A stretch of 64,000 nucleotides of DNA, from contig DAOTTQ010000029.1 of assembly GCA_034437555.1 (NCBI GenBank), forward strand, positions 62,001-126,000, written 5' to 3'. The notes beneath the pieces are model-generated. The model searched no databases. It was not told the DNA's origin and saw nothing but the letters and a program-made list of their open reading frames with translations. The stretch is from JANWYT01 sp034437555 (GTDB lineage: Bacteria > Chloroflexota > Anaerolineae > Aggregatilineales > Phototrophicaceae). Positions 18,258 through 27,256 of the stretch are shown piece by piece (position 1 is the first letter of the stretch; every line of letters begins with the position of its first letter). Made by a program: the position numbers and the translations under genes.

Positions 18258-19094
18258 ATGAGCAAAGCGTTATTTGAAGGTTCTACCATTGGCTTTATTG
18301 GTGCTGGCGCAATGGGAACGGCAATGATTAGTGGCTTGTTGGCACGTGAATTGGTGAGTGCGGATTGTATCATTGCCAGTGACCCCCACATGGATAAGGG
18401 CGAAAAACTAGCAAATGACTACGGGATTCGCTTTACAACAGATAACCTAGAAGTGGCTAAAGAAGCCGATGTGCTGGTTTTAGCCGTAAAGCCACAGGTG
18501 CTAGGGCGTGTAATTAGCCCGCTTCGTGGGCGTGTGGATAACGTTTCGCTGATTCTGAGCATTGTGGCGAGCGTAAAGATGCGGACGATTGTCGGGCAAT
18601 TGCTGAATAGTCGCGTGGTGCGTTCTATGCCCAACACGCCTGCACAAATTGGCGAAGGCATGAGCGTATGGTGCGCCACTGACGAAGTAGAGGACAAGCA
18701 GCGCAAACAAGCTGCCGCACTCTTAGGGGCATTGGGCGAGCAACTTTACGTAGAAGATGAACGCTTGTTGGATATGGCAACAGCACTTTCGGGCAGTGGG
18801 CCCGCCTATGTGTTTTTGTTTATGGAAGCCATGATTGATGCGGGCGTGCGAATGGGCTTTACATATCGTGATGCCAGCAAGCTGGTATTACAAACGCTAA
18901 AGGGCGCAAGCCAATATGCGATTGAATCGGGGGTGCATTTGGCGCAACTGCGAAACCAAGTGACTAGCCCCGGTGGCACAACGGCTGCTGCCCTCTATGA
19001 ACTAGAAAAACTACACTTTAGAACCGCCATTGCCGAAGGCATTTGGGCGGCGTATCAACGGGCGGTACAGCTGGGTGAGGACGAAGACAAATGA
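18258..19094 (+). CDS. proC: Pyrroline-5-carboxylate reductase (ProC)
   Basis: A 278-residue NAD(P)H-dependent enzyme that makes proline from pyrroline-5-carboxylate in the cytosol. The Rossmann motif IGFIGAGAMGTAM is at residues 10-22; VLAVKPQVL, RSMPNTPAQIGEG and the C-terminal signature SGSGPAYVFLFMEAM with VTSPGGTT are all present. Length is typical (about 270). It overlaps the next gene by ATGA, so the two are coupled. It opposes the proline catabolic genes at 20140-22706. Confidence 0.95.
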   Translation: MSKALFEGSTIGFIGAGAMGTAMISGLLARELVSADCIIASDPHMDKGEKLANDYGIRFTTDNLEVAKEADVLVLAVKPQVLGRVISPLRGRVDNVSLILSIVASVKMRTIVGQLLNSRVVRSMPNTPAQIGEGMSVWCATDEVEDKQRKQAAALLGALGEQLYVEDERLLDMATALSGSGPAYVFLFMEAMIDAGVRMGFTYRDASKLVLQTLKGASQYAIESGVHLAQLRNQVTSPGGTTAAALYELEKLHFRTAIAEGIWAAYQRAVQLGEDEDK

Positions 19095-20050
19095 GCGTGG
19101 TGACATTTGCCGATATTGAAAGCGCGTCAGAACGGTTAGCAGGAGTGGCACATCGCACCCCTGTACTGACATCACGGACGCTGAATGGGCGCATTGGCGC
19201 AGAAGCTTTCTTAAAAGCCGAAAACCTTCAGCGTATGGGGGCTTTTAAGTTTCGGGGGGCGTATAACGCACTCTCACGGCTGACGCTGGAAGAGCGCGAA
19301 AGAGGTGTTGTGGCGTTTTCGTCAGGCAATCACGCCCAAGCGGTGGCGCTTTCGGGCAGAATTTTGGACATTAAAACGGTGATAGTGATGCCGAATGATG
19401 CTCCCCAAATAAAGCTAAATGCCACACGAGGCTATGGGGCAGAAGTGGTTATTTATGACCCCACAACCCAAGACCGCGCAGAGGTGGCAAAATCTTTGAT
19501 TGAAACGCACGGTTACACGCTTATTCCGCCGTTTGACCATCCTCATGTGATTGCGGGGCAAGGCACGTCTGCCAAAGAACTCATTGAAGACGTGGGGGAA
19601 TTAGACACTTTATTGGTGTGCTGTGGGGGCGGGGGCTTACTTAGTGGCTGTGCGATTGCCAGCAAAACGCTATCTCCGAATACTAAAGTGATAGGCGTTG
19701 AGCCTGAAATGGCTGACGACGCGACGCGTTCTTTCCATACAAAGCAGCTGGTGAAGATTGCATACCCGAACACGATTGCAGACGGCACACGGACGCTTTC
19801 TTTGGGGCAACTCACGTTTCCATTGGTGTTGCAATATGTAGATGACATGGTGACAGTCAGTGAAGAAGCCATCAAAGAAGCAGTTCGCTTTGCGTTTAGC
19901 ACCATGAAGATTGTGATAGAACCCAGTGGTGCGCTAGGGTTGGCGGCGGTTTTAAGTGGCGTGGTAAAGCCTAATGGGCGTGTGGGTATTATCATCAGTG
20001 GAGGGAATGTAGATGCTGCTGTTATGGCAGACATTTTAACGGCGCAATAG
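19091..20050 (+). CDS. Threonine ammonia-lyase (serine/threonine dehydratase)
   Basis: A 319-residue PLP enzyme of fold type II that deaminates threonine (or serine) to 2-oxobutanoate (or pyruvate). The PLP lysine lies in GAFKFRGAYNAL (residues about 51-62), the substrate loop is SSGNHAQAVAL, and the phosphate-binding glycine loop is CCGGGGLLSG. There is no C-terminal ACT regulatory domain, so it resembles the catabolic TdcB or short forms rather than full-length IlvA. Serine racemase activity cannot be excluded on sequence. Start overlaps proC by four bases; a terminator follows at 20091. Confidence 0.88.
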   Translation: MSVVTFADIESASERLAGVAHRTPVLTSRTLNGRIGAEAFLKAENLQRMGAFKFRGAYNALSRLTLEERERGVVAFSSGNHAQAVALSGRILDIKTVIVMPNDAPQIKLNATRGYGAEVVIYDPTTQDRAEVAKSLIETHGYTLIPPFDHPHVIAGQGTSAKELIEDVGELDTLLVCCGGGGLLSGCAIASKTLSPNTKVIGVEPEMADDATRSFHTKQLVKIAYPNTIADGTRTLSLGQLTFPLVLQYVDDMVTVSEEAIKEAVRFAFSTMKIVIEPSGALGLAAVLSGVVKPNGRVGIIISGGNVDAAVMADILTAQ

Positions 20051-20090
20051 GAGTTTTTAGTGACACAATGCGCTGTAAGAGACAAAGCAG

Positions 20091-20123
20091 ACAAGGGGCT
20101 TTTTATGCCCCTTGTTTTGTTTT
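20091..20123 (+). terminator. Intrinsic terminator between convergent genes
   Basis: Nine-base-pair stem ACAAGGGGC / GCCCCTTGT (20091-20099 and 20107-20115) around TTTTTAT, followed by a T-rich tract TTTTGTTTT. It ends the plus-strand operon from 15241; the minus-strand gene pruA also ends nearby (20140), but its side has fewer U. Confidence 0.85.
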
Positions 20124-20139
20124 CTAGTGACTTTGGTTT

Positions 20140-21699
20140 TTACAGGCGTTCTGCAATGAGTTTGGCTTGGGTAAATAGTAAAAGGTAGTCGGGCCCGCCT
20201 GCTTTGCTATCTGTGCCACTCATGTTAAAGCCCCCAAAAGGATGCACGCCTACCATTGCCCCTGTGCATTTGCGGTTAAAGTATAAGTTACCCACATGGA
20301 ACTCACGGCGAGCCTGTTCTAGGCGGGTACGGTCTTGGCTATAGACTGCGCCTGTTAAGCCGTATTCCGTGCCGTTGGCAATGCGGATGGCATCGCTGAA
20401 GGACGTTGCACGAATGAGAGCCGTGACGGGTCCAAAAATTTCGTCTTGTGCCACACGCCCACCCTCAGGAATATCCCCAAAAACAGTCGGCGCAATAAAG
20501 TAACCGTTTCCATTGCTTTCTACCACACGCCCGCCCGCCAATAATTTACCTTCTTGTGTGCCAATGTTGATGTAGTGACGCACTTTGTCAAAGGCTTCTT
20601 GGTCGATGACAGGACCCGTGTAAATATCGGGGCTAAGGTCGGTTGCACCCACACTAAGTTTTTCGGTCAGCGCAACCACACGGTCGGCAACCGCGTCATA
20701 AATATCATTGTGAAGAATGACACGGCTGGCGGCAGAACACTTTTGCCCCTGAAAGCCAAATGCGCTGGCAACAATGCCCTGTGCTGCACTGTCAAGGTCG
20801 GCGGTTTCGTCTACGACAATGGCATCTTTACCCCCCATTTCTAAAATGGAGCGCTTTAGCCAAACTTGACCCTGTTGCACTTTAGCGGCAACTTCGTGGA
20901 TGTGAACGCCAACAGGACGCGACCCCGTAAAGGCAATAAAGCGCGTGAGGGGATGTTCTACCATGCGTGCGCCCACAATTTCACCCGGACCGGTAAGAAA
21001 GTTGAGAACACCACTGGGTAAGCCCATCTTCCAAAATAGCTCGGCAACCATCCACCCTGTTAGGGGGCTTTGTTCGGCGGGCTTTAGCACAACGGTATTG
21101 CCTGCCACAATGGCTGCCGATGTCATGCCGGCAAGGATGGCGTTGGCAAAGTTCCACGGGGGAATGATTGCGCCCACGCCTAAGGGGATGTATTGCAAGT
21201 TAAGCTGTTCGTGGGGGTAGTGTGTAAGGAGCGCGTCACTATTGGCAATTCTTAAAATTTGACGGGCATAATATTCTAAAAAGTCGATAGATTCGGCGGT
21301 GTCGGCATCAGCTTCTGCCCAAGATTTGCCCACTTCTAGCACCATAACGGCGTTAAATTCGTGCTTGCGACGGCGCATTTCGGCGGCGGCATTTAGTAAG
21401 TGGCGTGCGCGTTCTTCGGGGGTGGTATATTGCCACTTCTTAAAGGCTTCTGTAGCAGCCTCGATGGCTAAATCGGCGTGCTTTGCTGTGCCATTGGCAA
21501 AGTAGCCTAGCACTTCGTCGGGGCGCGCGGGATTGATAGAAGGGAAAACATCCTCTAAGAAAATGCGTTGGTCGCCAATAACGAGGGGGTAGGTTTCGCC
21601 CAAACGCGACTTCACTTTATTCATGGCATCTTGAAAGGCTTTGACGTTGGCGGGGTTAGAAAAATCAGTAAATGGTTCGGTGCTATACGGTGGTAACAT
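20140..21699 (-). CDS. pruA: L-glutamate gamma-semialdehyde (P5C) dehydrogenase
   Basis: A 519-residue aldehyde dehydrogenase that oxidises glutamate semialdehyde to glutamate, the second step of proline catabolism. Motifs: PWNFANAILAGM and VVLKPAEQSPLTG (NAD binding), ILEMGGKDAIVV with the general-base Glu, and FGFQGQKCSAASRV with the nucleophilic Cys. The start is ATG 21699, with AGGAG eight bases upstream; the frame stays open 56 codons further but that part is low quality and overlaps the intercistronic hairpin. It lies 83 bases behind the proline dehydrogenase gene. Confidence 0.94.
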   Translation of the reverse strand: MLPPYSTEPFTDFSNPANVKAFQDAMNKVKSRLGETYPLVIGDQRIFLEDVFPSINPARPDEVLGYFANGTAKHADLAIEAATEAFKKWQYTTPEERARHLLNAAAEMRRRKHEFNAVMVLEVGKSWAEADADTAESIDFLEYYARQILRIANSDALLTHYPHEQLNLQYIPLGVGAIIPPWNFANAILAGMTSAAIVAGNTVVLKPAEQSPLTGWMVAELFWKMGLPSGVLNFLTGPGEIVGARMVEHPLTRFIAFTGSRPVGVHIHEVAAKVQQGQVWLKRSILEMGGKDAIVVDETADLDSAAQGIVASAFGFQGQKCSAASRVILHNDIYDAVADRVVALTEKLSVGATDLSPDIYTGPVIDQEAFDKVRHYINIGTQEGKLLAGGRVVESNGNGYFIAPTVFGDIPEGGRVAQDEIFGPVTALIRATSFSDAIRIANGTEYGLTGAVYSQDRTRLEQARREFHVGNLYFNRKCTGAMVGVHPFGGFNMSGTDSKAGGPDYLLLFTQAKLIAERL

Positions 21700-21737
21700 G
21701 GCAAAAACTCCTGATGGTGTGTGATGTGTGTGTGATG

Positions 21738-21759
21738 AAAAAGACGCGCCGAAGCGTGT
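21738..21759 (-). terminator. Intercistronic hairpin between proline dehydrogenase and pruA
   Basis: Read on the minus strand: ACACGC, TTCG tetraloop, GCGCGT (one A-C mismatch), then CTTTTT. A short stem with a stable UUCG-type loop and U-run between co-directional genes suggests partial termination or mRNA-end protection rather than a full stop. Confidence 0.45.
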
Positions 21760-21782
21760 TTTATTCCTAAAAGGGTGTGTGG

Positions 21783-22706
21783 TTACGCGGTGCGGAAGAA
21801 GCTCTTCATAAAGAACCACAAGTTTGCAGGTCGCTCGGCAAGACGGCGCACAAAGTAAGGATACCACGCCTCACCGAATGGCACATAAACGCGCATTTTA
21901 TAGTCTTTTGCCAGCACTTCTTGGCGATTAGAACGCACACCATACAGCATCTGAAACTCGAAGCGGTCGGGGGCAATTCGCTCTTCTTTGATGAGTTTTT
22001 CGGCGGCAACAATCATGGCTTCGTCATGGGTGGCAATGCACAAGTAGGCATTGGTGTTGGCGCGTAGATATTGCGTCATTACCTTGACATAGTTTTGGTC
22101 AGTGTCTGCCTTCTGTGGAAAAGCAAGGTCGGCAGGCTCTAAATAAGCCCCCTTGCATAGCCGAATATGCGCGTTTTCTGAAGCAAGGTCTGCCATGTCT
22201 TTCTCTGTGCGATACAGATACGCTTGAATGACTGTACCCACATTGTTGAACTCGTATTCATCGCGCATGGTGCGATAAATGCGAAGGGTGGTATCGGTGT
22301 GGGCGGTGCTTTCCATGTCAATTGTGACGGGGATATTGTGCTGTTTGGCGCGTGTAAGAATGTGCCGAACATTGTTGACGCACAGTTCTTCAGAAATATC
22401 TAAGCCTAGATGAGTGAGCTTAACAGAAACACTGGCGTTTAAGCCGTCCTTGTGGATGCGGTCTAAAACGGCTTGATAGGTGCTAACCACTTCTTCTGTG
22501 TCTTTGGCGGCAGCCACACTTTCACCTAAGTAATCAAGGGTGACAAGGATACCCTTATCATTAAGTTCTTTGGTAGCTTGAACGGCTTCGTCTAACATTT
22601 CGCCTGCCACAAAGCGACGCGCAACACGGCGTGCAACGCCCCATTTTGTCATGACATTCCGTGCCCACGTTGCTGTAGAGAGATATAACAATAAACGCTT
22701 TAACAT
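21783..22706 (-). CDS. Proline dehydrogenase
   Basis: A 307-residue FAD-dependent TIM-barrel enzyme that oxidises proline to pyrroline-5-carboxylate and passes electrons to the quinone pool. Recognisable stretches are SVKLTHLGLD, VTIDMESTAHTD, RLCKGAYLEP (substrate/FAD region) and the C-terminal VPFGEAWYPYFVRRLAERP, with the conserved YxxRRxxERP core that binds the proline carboxylate. It is a monofunctional enzyme, separate from pruA. I take ATG 22706 (AGAGGG close upstream) over ATG 22730, which lacks a ribosome-binding site. Confidence 0.93.
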   Translation of the reverse strand: MLKRLLLYLSTATWARNVMTKWGVARRVARRFVAGEMLDEAVQATKELNDKGILVTLDYLGESVAAAKDTEEVVSTYQAVLDRIHKDGLNASVSVKLTHLGLDISEELCVNNVRHILTRAKQHNIPVTIDMESTAHTDTTLRIYRTMRDEYEFNNVGTVIQAYLYRTEKDMADLASENAHIRLCKGAYLEPADLAFPQKADTDQNYVKVMTQYLRANTNAYLCIATHDEAMIVAAEKLIKEERIAPDRFEFQMLYGVRSNRQEVLAKDYKMRVYVPFGEAWYPYFVRRLAERPANLWFFMKSFFRTA

Positions 22707-22769
22707 ATGCCCTCTTATCCTTCTTATCATTGGCTCATCAAGGGGATGATTTGCCCTATTTTGGGGTGT

Positions 22770-22797
22770 ATTCTAACAAATTTAGGCACGCTGTCGT
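22770..22797 (-). promoter_or_regulatory. Promoter of the proline catabolism genes
   Basis: Minus-strand extended -10: TGT followed by TAGAAT (22775-22770), 16 bases after ACGACA (22797-22792), which matches TTGACA at four positions. It faces away from the atpA promoter. Confidence 0.5.
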
Positions 22798-22847
22798 ATA
22801 GCCATTAGGGGCAAAAAGGGACTATACTTAAGAAGTAGATGATGTGT

Positions 22848-22865
22848 TTGTGAAAAAGTGGACAT
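22848..22865 (+). promoter_or_regulatory. Candidate Rex operator overlapping the atpA -35 element
   Basis: TTGTGAAAAAGTGGACAT matches the known Rex consensus TTGTGAANNNNTTCACAA perfectly in the left half (7/7) and at 4/7 positions in the right half. It covers the -35 hexamer TGGACA (22859-22864). A rex gene is present at 30059-30694. Confidence 0.35.
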
Positions 22866-22887
22866 ATAGCCCTTCATTCGGTACAAT
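22859..22887 (+). promoter_or_regulatory. Promoter of the F1-ATPase operon
   Basis: TGGACA (22859-22864) and TACAAT (22882-22887) are separated by 17 bases; each differs from consensus at one position. The leader to atpA is about 105 bases. Confidence 0.75.
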
Positions 22888-22998
22888 TCATAAGGCAAAA
22901 TAGGGACGATTTATTTCAGCTTGGGAAAATGCGCGGTAACGCGCTTTAAGTAGTTATGTTAGTTGCAGTGGCAGTTAATCACACATAAGGAGCCGAGA

Positions 22999-24501
22999 AT
23001 GGCGGAAAATATCTACGACTCTATTCTGAAACAGATTCAAGAGTATGCACCAACATTAGAATCCGTTGAAGTGGGTTATGTGCAAGAGGTCGGTGACGGT
23101 ATTGCGCGTGTCAACGGAATGAACAACGTGCGTTACAACGAGCTTGTGCGCTTTGAAAATGGCACTATCGGTATTGCGTTTAACCTAGAACGCGATAGCG
23201 TGGGTGTGATTATCATGGGTGCTTACGAAGGCATTCAAGAAGGTGACACTGTTAGCTCACTAGGGCGTATTTCTTCTGTGCCTGTGGGCATGGGCTTGGT
23301 TGGGCGTGTGGTAGACGCGCTGGGCAACCCATTAGATGGTAAGGGCGTTGTGCCTGCCACAGAATACTATCCTATTGAGCGTATTGCTGCAGGCGTGATG
23401 GAACGTAAGGGCGTTAGTCGTCCTGTACAAACGGGCATTTTGGCAATTGATGCCATGATTCCTGTGGGGCGTGGACAACGTGAGCTTATCATTGGTGACC
23501 GCCAAACAGGTAAGAGCGCGGTAGCCATTGACACCATTCTGAACCAAAAGGGTCAGAACATGAATTGCATCTATGTTGCCATTGGCAAGCGTCGTGGTGA
23601 ACTGGCACGCATTGTAAACACTCTTGAAGAACGTGGCGCAATGGAATACACCACCATTGTGGTGGCTTCGGCTTCGGACGCTGCCGCGTTGCAATACATT
23701 GCTCCCTTTGGCGGTTGCGCTATTGGTGAGTGGTTTATGGAAAACGGTAAAGACGCATTGGTCATTTATGATGACTTGTCTAAGCACGCTGCGGCTTATC
23801 GCCAAGTGTCTTTGTTGCTACGCCGTCCTCCCGGACGTGAAGCGTATCCCGGCGATGTGTTTTATCTTCATAGCCGTTTGCTAGAACGTGCTGCCCAACT
23901 AAGTGATGAAAAAGGTGGCGGTAGCCTAACAGCTTTGCCCATCATCGAAACTTTGCTTGGCGATGTGTCGGCATTTGTGCCTACCAACGTTATCAGCATC
24001 ACGGATGGTCAAATTTATCTTGAAGGTGAACTTTTCTATGCGGGTCAACGCCCTGCTTTGAATACAGGCATTAGCGTTAGCCGCGTAGGTGGTGCTGCAC
24101 AAACCAAGATTATGAGCAAGACTGCAGGCGGTTTGCGCCTTCAAATGGCGAAGTTCCGTGACCTTGCCGCTTTCGCTCAATTTGGTTCTAACCTTGATAA
24201 ATCCACACAAGACCAGCTAGACCGTGGGTTGCGCTTGAACGAATTGTTTAAGCAAGCACAATACAACACCTATGCTTTGGAAGAACAAATTGCCCTTATC
24301 TATGCAGGCACTAACGGCTTCTTGGACACTGTGCCTGTTGCCCGTGTACAAGCATGGAAAGCAGATTTCTTACGTGCAATGCGGGCGCAATATGCCACAC
24401 TTGCTAAAGAAGTTGCAGACAAGGCAATCAAGGGTATTGATGACGATCTCAAGACTAAGCTGGAGAGTACGCTCAACCAATTCAACGAGACGTGGAGCTA
24501 A
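22999..24501 (+). CDS. atpA: F-type ATP synthase alpha subunit
   Basis: A 500-residue non-catalytic nucleotide-binding subunit of the F1 sector on the cytosolic face of the membrane. Walker A is GDRQTGKSA (near residue 168), with VIYDDLSKHA as the Walker B region and the arginine finger region ISVSRVGGAAQ. ATG 22999 follows AAGGAG by eight bases; the frame extends 12 codons upstream without family similarity. It is the first gene of an operon atpA-atpG-atpD-atpC. The Fo genes and delta subunit, which normally precede atpA, are absent here: a divergent proline dehydrogenase gene stands in their place. Confidence 0.97.
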   Translation: MAENIYDSILKQIQEYAPTLESVEVGYVQEVGDGIARVNGMNNVRYNELVRFENGTIGIAFNLERDSVGVIIMGAYEGIQEGDTVSSLGRISSVPVGMGLVGRVVDALGNPLDGKGVVPATEYYPIERIAAGVMERKGVSRPVQTGILAIDAMIPVGRGQRELIIGDRQTGKSAVAIDTILNQKGQNMNCIYVAIGKRRGELARIVNTLEERGAMEYTTIVVASASDAAALQYIAPFGGCAIGEWFMENGKDALVIYDDLSKHAAAYRQVSLLLRRPPGREAYPGDVFYLHSRLLERAAQLSDEKGGGSLTALPIIETLLGDVSAFVPTNVISITDGQIYLEGELFYAGQRPALNTGISVSRVGGAAQTKIMSKTAGGLRLQMAKFRDLAAFAQFGSNLDKSTQDQLDRGLRLNELFKQAQYNTYALEEQIALIYAGTNGFLDTVPVARVQAWKADFLRAMRAQYATLAKEVADKAIKGIDDDLKTKLESTLNQFNETWS

Positions 24502-24529
24502 CGTCTAACACCGTGAAAGGAGACGCGAG

Positions 24530-25831
24530 ATGCCACCGTTAAAAGAGGTACGCAATCGCATTAAAAGCATAAAGAACATTGCCCAAATCACCCGCGCACT
24601 AGAAGCTGTATCTGCGTCCAGAGTGCGTCGCGCACAAGCGCGGGTGTTGGCGAGCCGTGCCTATGCCGAAAAGGCGTGGGAAATTTTGCTAAACATTCAA
24701 AGCGCGTCAGGGGGGACGGTTTCTCACCCCCTTTTAACCGCGCGTGAAGAAATTAAGAACGTGCTTGTGGTTGTGTTGACCTCTGATAGAGGTTTGGCGG
24801 GGAGCTATAACACCAATGTGTTGCGCGTTGTCGAGCGTTTTGAAACACGCTTTGGCAAGCCCACCAAATTTGTTACGGTGGGGCGTAAGGGTCGCGATAC
24901 CTTTATTCGTAGTGGCGCAAACGTTATCGCAGAGTTTAGCGATTTGCCTGCTGAACCCACCATTGCCAGCATTTCACCTATTGCACGCCTTGCCATTGAT
25001 GCTTATATGAGTGGTGAAGTGGACGAAGTGTTCATTGCTTACACCGACTTTGTAAACATTTTGGCGCAACGCCCCGTGGTGCGCCTGTGGTTGCCTTTAA
25101 GCACAAACATTGAAGCGAACCGTGTGGTGAGTGACCTAATTAAGGAATTGCCCCCCGTAACAGAGGGCGCAACGACCTATGATTATGAGCCAAACGCTGC
25201 GGCTGTGTTGGATGAGATTGTGCCACGCTTTACAGAGCTTCAGTTGTATCAAGCGTTACTAGAAGCACAAGCCAGCGAACATGCAGCCCGTATGGCAGCC
25301 ATGAGAAACGCCACCGACAACGCCAAGCAACTGACAGCCGATTTAACGCTGGAATACAATAAGGCGCGTCAGGCAACTATTACCAACGAAATCTTGGACA
25401 TTGTGGGCGGTGCAAGCGCACTACAAGCCTCGCTAGATGCCCTTGCTGCTGAAATTTTGGGCGAAGCACCCGCACCCGTTGCGATTGCTAAACCTGTGAG
25501 TGCCAACGGCGCAAATGGTGAAAGCAAGGAAACCCCACAAGCAAAACCAGAAAAACCCAAAAAGGGCGCATCTAAAGGCGACAACCTTACGAAAGTAGAG
25601 GGGATTGGGTCCAAGATGTCGAAGGCGTTGGTAGAAGCAGGCATTGATACGTTTGCGAAGCTCGCCGAGAAAAGCGAAGATGAGTTACATGCAATTATTA
25701 AGGCAGCAGGGATGAACCTTGCGCCAAGCATCCCAACATGGGCAGAACAAGCCCGTTTAGCTGCAAGTGGCGATTGGGATGCTTTGAAGGCTCTACAAGA
25801 TGAACTGGACGGCGGGCGTAGACCCCAATAA
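24530..25831 (+). CDS. atpG: F-type ATP synthase gamma subunit fused to a helix-hairpin-helix domain
   Basis: A 433-residue protein. Residues 1-298 are a complete gamma subunit, the rotor shaft of F1: N-terminal RNRIKSIKNIAQITRAL and the conserved C-terminal MRNATDNAKQL...ILDIVGGASAL. The family normally ends here (about 290 residues). Instead there follows an Ala/Pro/Lys-rich linker (about 299-350) and a helix-hairpin-helix domain (about 351-433: LTKVEGIGSKMSKALVEAGI, then TWAEQARLAA and ALQDELDGGR). This kind of HhH module occurs in many unrelated bacterial proteins. The single frame is uninterrupted. In known F1 structures the gamma C-terminus emerges at the top of the alpha3beta3 ring, so the extra domain would sit near the delta subunit. 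Confidence 0.95.
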   Translation: MPPLKEVRNRIKSIKNIAQITRALEAVSASRVRRAQARVLASRAYAEKAWEILLNIQSASGGTVSHPLLTAREEIKNVLVVVLTSDRGLAGSYNTNVLRVVERFETRFGKPTKFVTVGRKGRDTFIRSGANVIAEFSDLPAEPTIASISPIARLAIDAYMSGEVDEVFIAYTDFVNILAQRPVVRLWLPLSTNIEANRVVSDLIKELPPVTEGATTYDYEPNAAAVLDEIVPRFTELQLYQALLEAQASEHAARMAAMRNATDNAKQLTADLTLEYNKARQATITNEILDIVGGASALQASLDALAAEILGEAPAPVAIAKPVSANGANGESKETPQAKPEKPKKGASKGDNLTKVEGIGSKMSKALVEAGIDTFAKLAEKSEDELHAIIKAAGMNLAPSIPTWAEQARLAASGDWDALKALQDELDGGRRPQ

Positions 25832-25843
25832 GGAGTAAGTTTT

Positions 25844-27247
25844 ATGGCACAAGTTCAAGGTAAAGTTACCCAAGTGTTGGGTAACGTGGTGGATGTGGTG
25901 TTTCCAAGTGGGCAATTGCCCGATATTTTTGATGCGCTTCGCATTGAACGCGAAGGGCAAGAAGACCTCATCCTAGAGGTGGAATTGTTGCTTGGCGATA
26001 GCGAAGTGCGTTGCGTGGCGATGGATGCTACCGACGGCTTGAAGCGCGGTGAAATTGCTCATGCCACTGGCGCAGCCATTAGCGTGCCTGTGGGAGAGGC
26101 TTCACTTGGGCGCGTGTTTAACGTTTTGGGTCGCTCTATAGACAATGGCGAACCGATTGGCAAGGATGTTCCTCGCCGTCCGATTCACGCTAGCGCACCC
26201 ACATTCGATGAACAAGCCTCTCGCGTTGAAATCTTTGAAACCGGCATGAAGGTTATTGACCTTGTTGCTCCGATGGTTAAGGGCGGTAAAACGGGTATCT
26301 TTGGGGGCGCAGGGGTAGGCAAGACTGTGACCATTCAAGAACTGATTAACTCTATCGCAACCCAACACGGCGGTTTGTCTGTGTTTGCGGGTGTGGGTGA
26401 ACGTACCCGTGAAGGTACAGACCTTTACCACGAAATGAAGGAATCGGGCGTATTGCCCAAGCTGGCGATGGTATACGGGCAGATGAACGAACCCCCTGGT
26501 GTGCGTTTGCGCGTGGCACTTTCTGGCTTGACGATGGCAGAACACTTCCGTGACCAAGGCAAGGACGTGCTTATCTTTATTGATAACATCTTCCGTTACA
26601 GCTTGGCGGGCGCAGAAGTATCGGCGTTGTTGGGTCGTATGCCTTCCGCAGTGGGTTATCAACCCAACCTTGCCGAAGAAATGGGTATGCTACAAGAACG
26701 CATTACCTCCACCAATCGCGGTTCTATCACGTCGATGCAAGCCGTTTATGTGCCTGCAGATGACTACTCTGACCCTGCGCCTGTAGCGGTGTTCACGCAT
26801 CTTGACAGCACGATTGCATTGGAACGTAGCATTGCCGCCCGTGCGTTGTTCCCTGCGGTAGACCCCCTTTCCTCAACATCAAAAATGCTTGACCCCAACG
26901 TTGTAGGGGAAGAACACTACCAAACAGCCCGCGAAGTACAAAAAGTGCTTCAACGCTATAAAGACTTGCAAGACATCATCGCCATCTTGGGCGTTGAAGA
27001 ATTGTCGGATGACGATAAGTTGTTGGTGGCACGCGCTCGTAAAATTGAAAACTTCCTTAGCCAACCGATGGTTGTGGCAGCACAATTTACGGGTCGTGAA
27101 GGTCGCTATGTAAAAGTAAAAGATACAGTGCGCGGCTTTAGAATGATTCTGGACGGTGAAGTTGACCAAATTCCAGAAGCTTTGTTCTACATGGCAGGAC
27201 CCATTGAGGATGTGCTTGAACGTTACGAAGACAGCCTCAAAAACTAG
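25844..27247 (+). CDS. atpD: F-type ATP synthase beta subunit
   Basis: A 467-residue catalytic subunit of F1. Walker A GGAGVGKT (near residue 154), catalytic Glu in GVGERTREG, Walker B VLIFIDNIFRY, and the ATP synthase signature PAVDPLSSTSK are all present; the DELSEED-like hinge reads VEELSDDDK. The start at 25844 follows AGGAG by nine bases and lies 12 bases after the gamma stop. Nothing in the sequence is unusual for the family. Confidence 0.97.
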   Translation: MAQVQGKVTQVLGNVVDVVFPSGQLPDIFDALRIEREGQEDLILEVELLLGDSEVRCVAMDATDGLKRGEIAHATGAAISVPVGEASLGRVFNVLGRSIDNGEPIGKDVPRRPIHASAPTFDEQASRVEIFETGMKVIDLVAPMVKGGKTGIFGGAGVGKTVTIQELINSIATQHGGLSVFAGVGERTREGTDLYHEMKESGVLPKLAMVYGQMNEPPGVRLRVALSGLTMAEHFRDQGKDVLIFIDNIFRYSLAGAEVSALLGRMPSAVGYQPNLAEEMGMLQERITSTNRGSITSMQAVYVPADDYSDPAPVAVFTHLDSTIALERSIAARALFPAVDPLSSTSKMLDPNVVGEEHYQTAREVQKVLQRYKDLQDIIAILGVEELSDDDKLLVARARKIENFLSQPMVVAAQFTGREGRYVKVKDTVRGFRMILDGEVDQIPEALFYMAGPIEDVLERYEDSLKN

Positions 27248-27256
27248 GAGGTAATG

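Noticed and set aside
19543..20094. 183-codon minus-strand frame over threonine deaminase
   Set aside because: Antisense shadow of a conserved PLP enzyme; no ribosome-binding site or family similarity.
26102..26662. 186-codon minus-strand frame over atpD
   Set aside because: Antisense to the highly conserved catalytic beta subunit; His- and Cys-rich shadow sequence.
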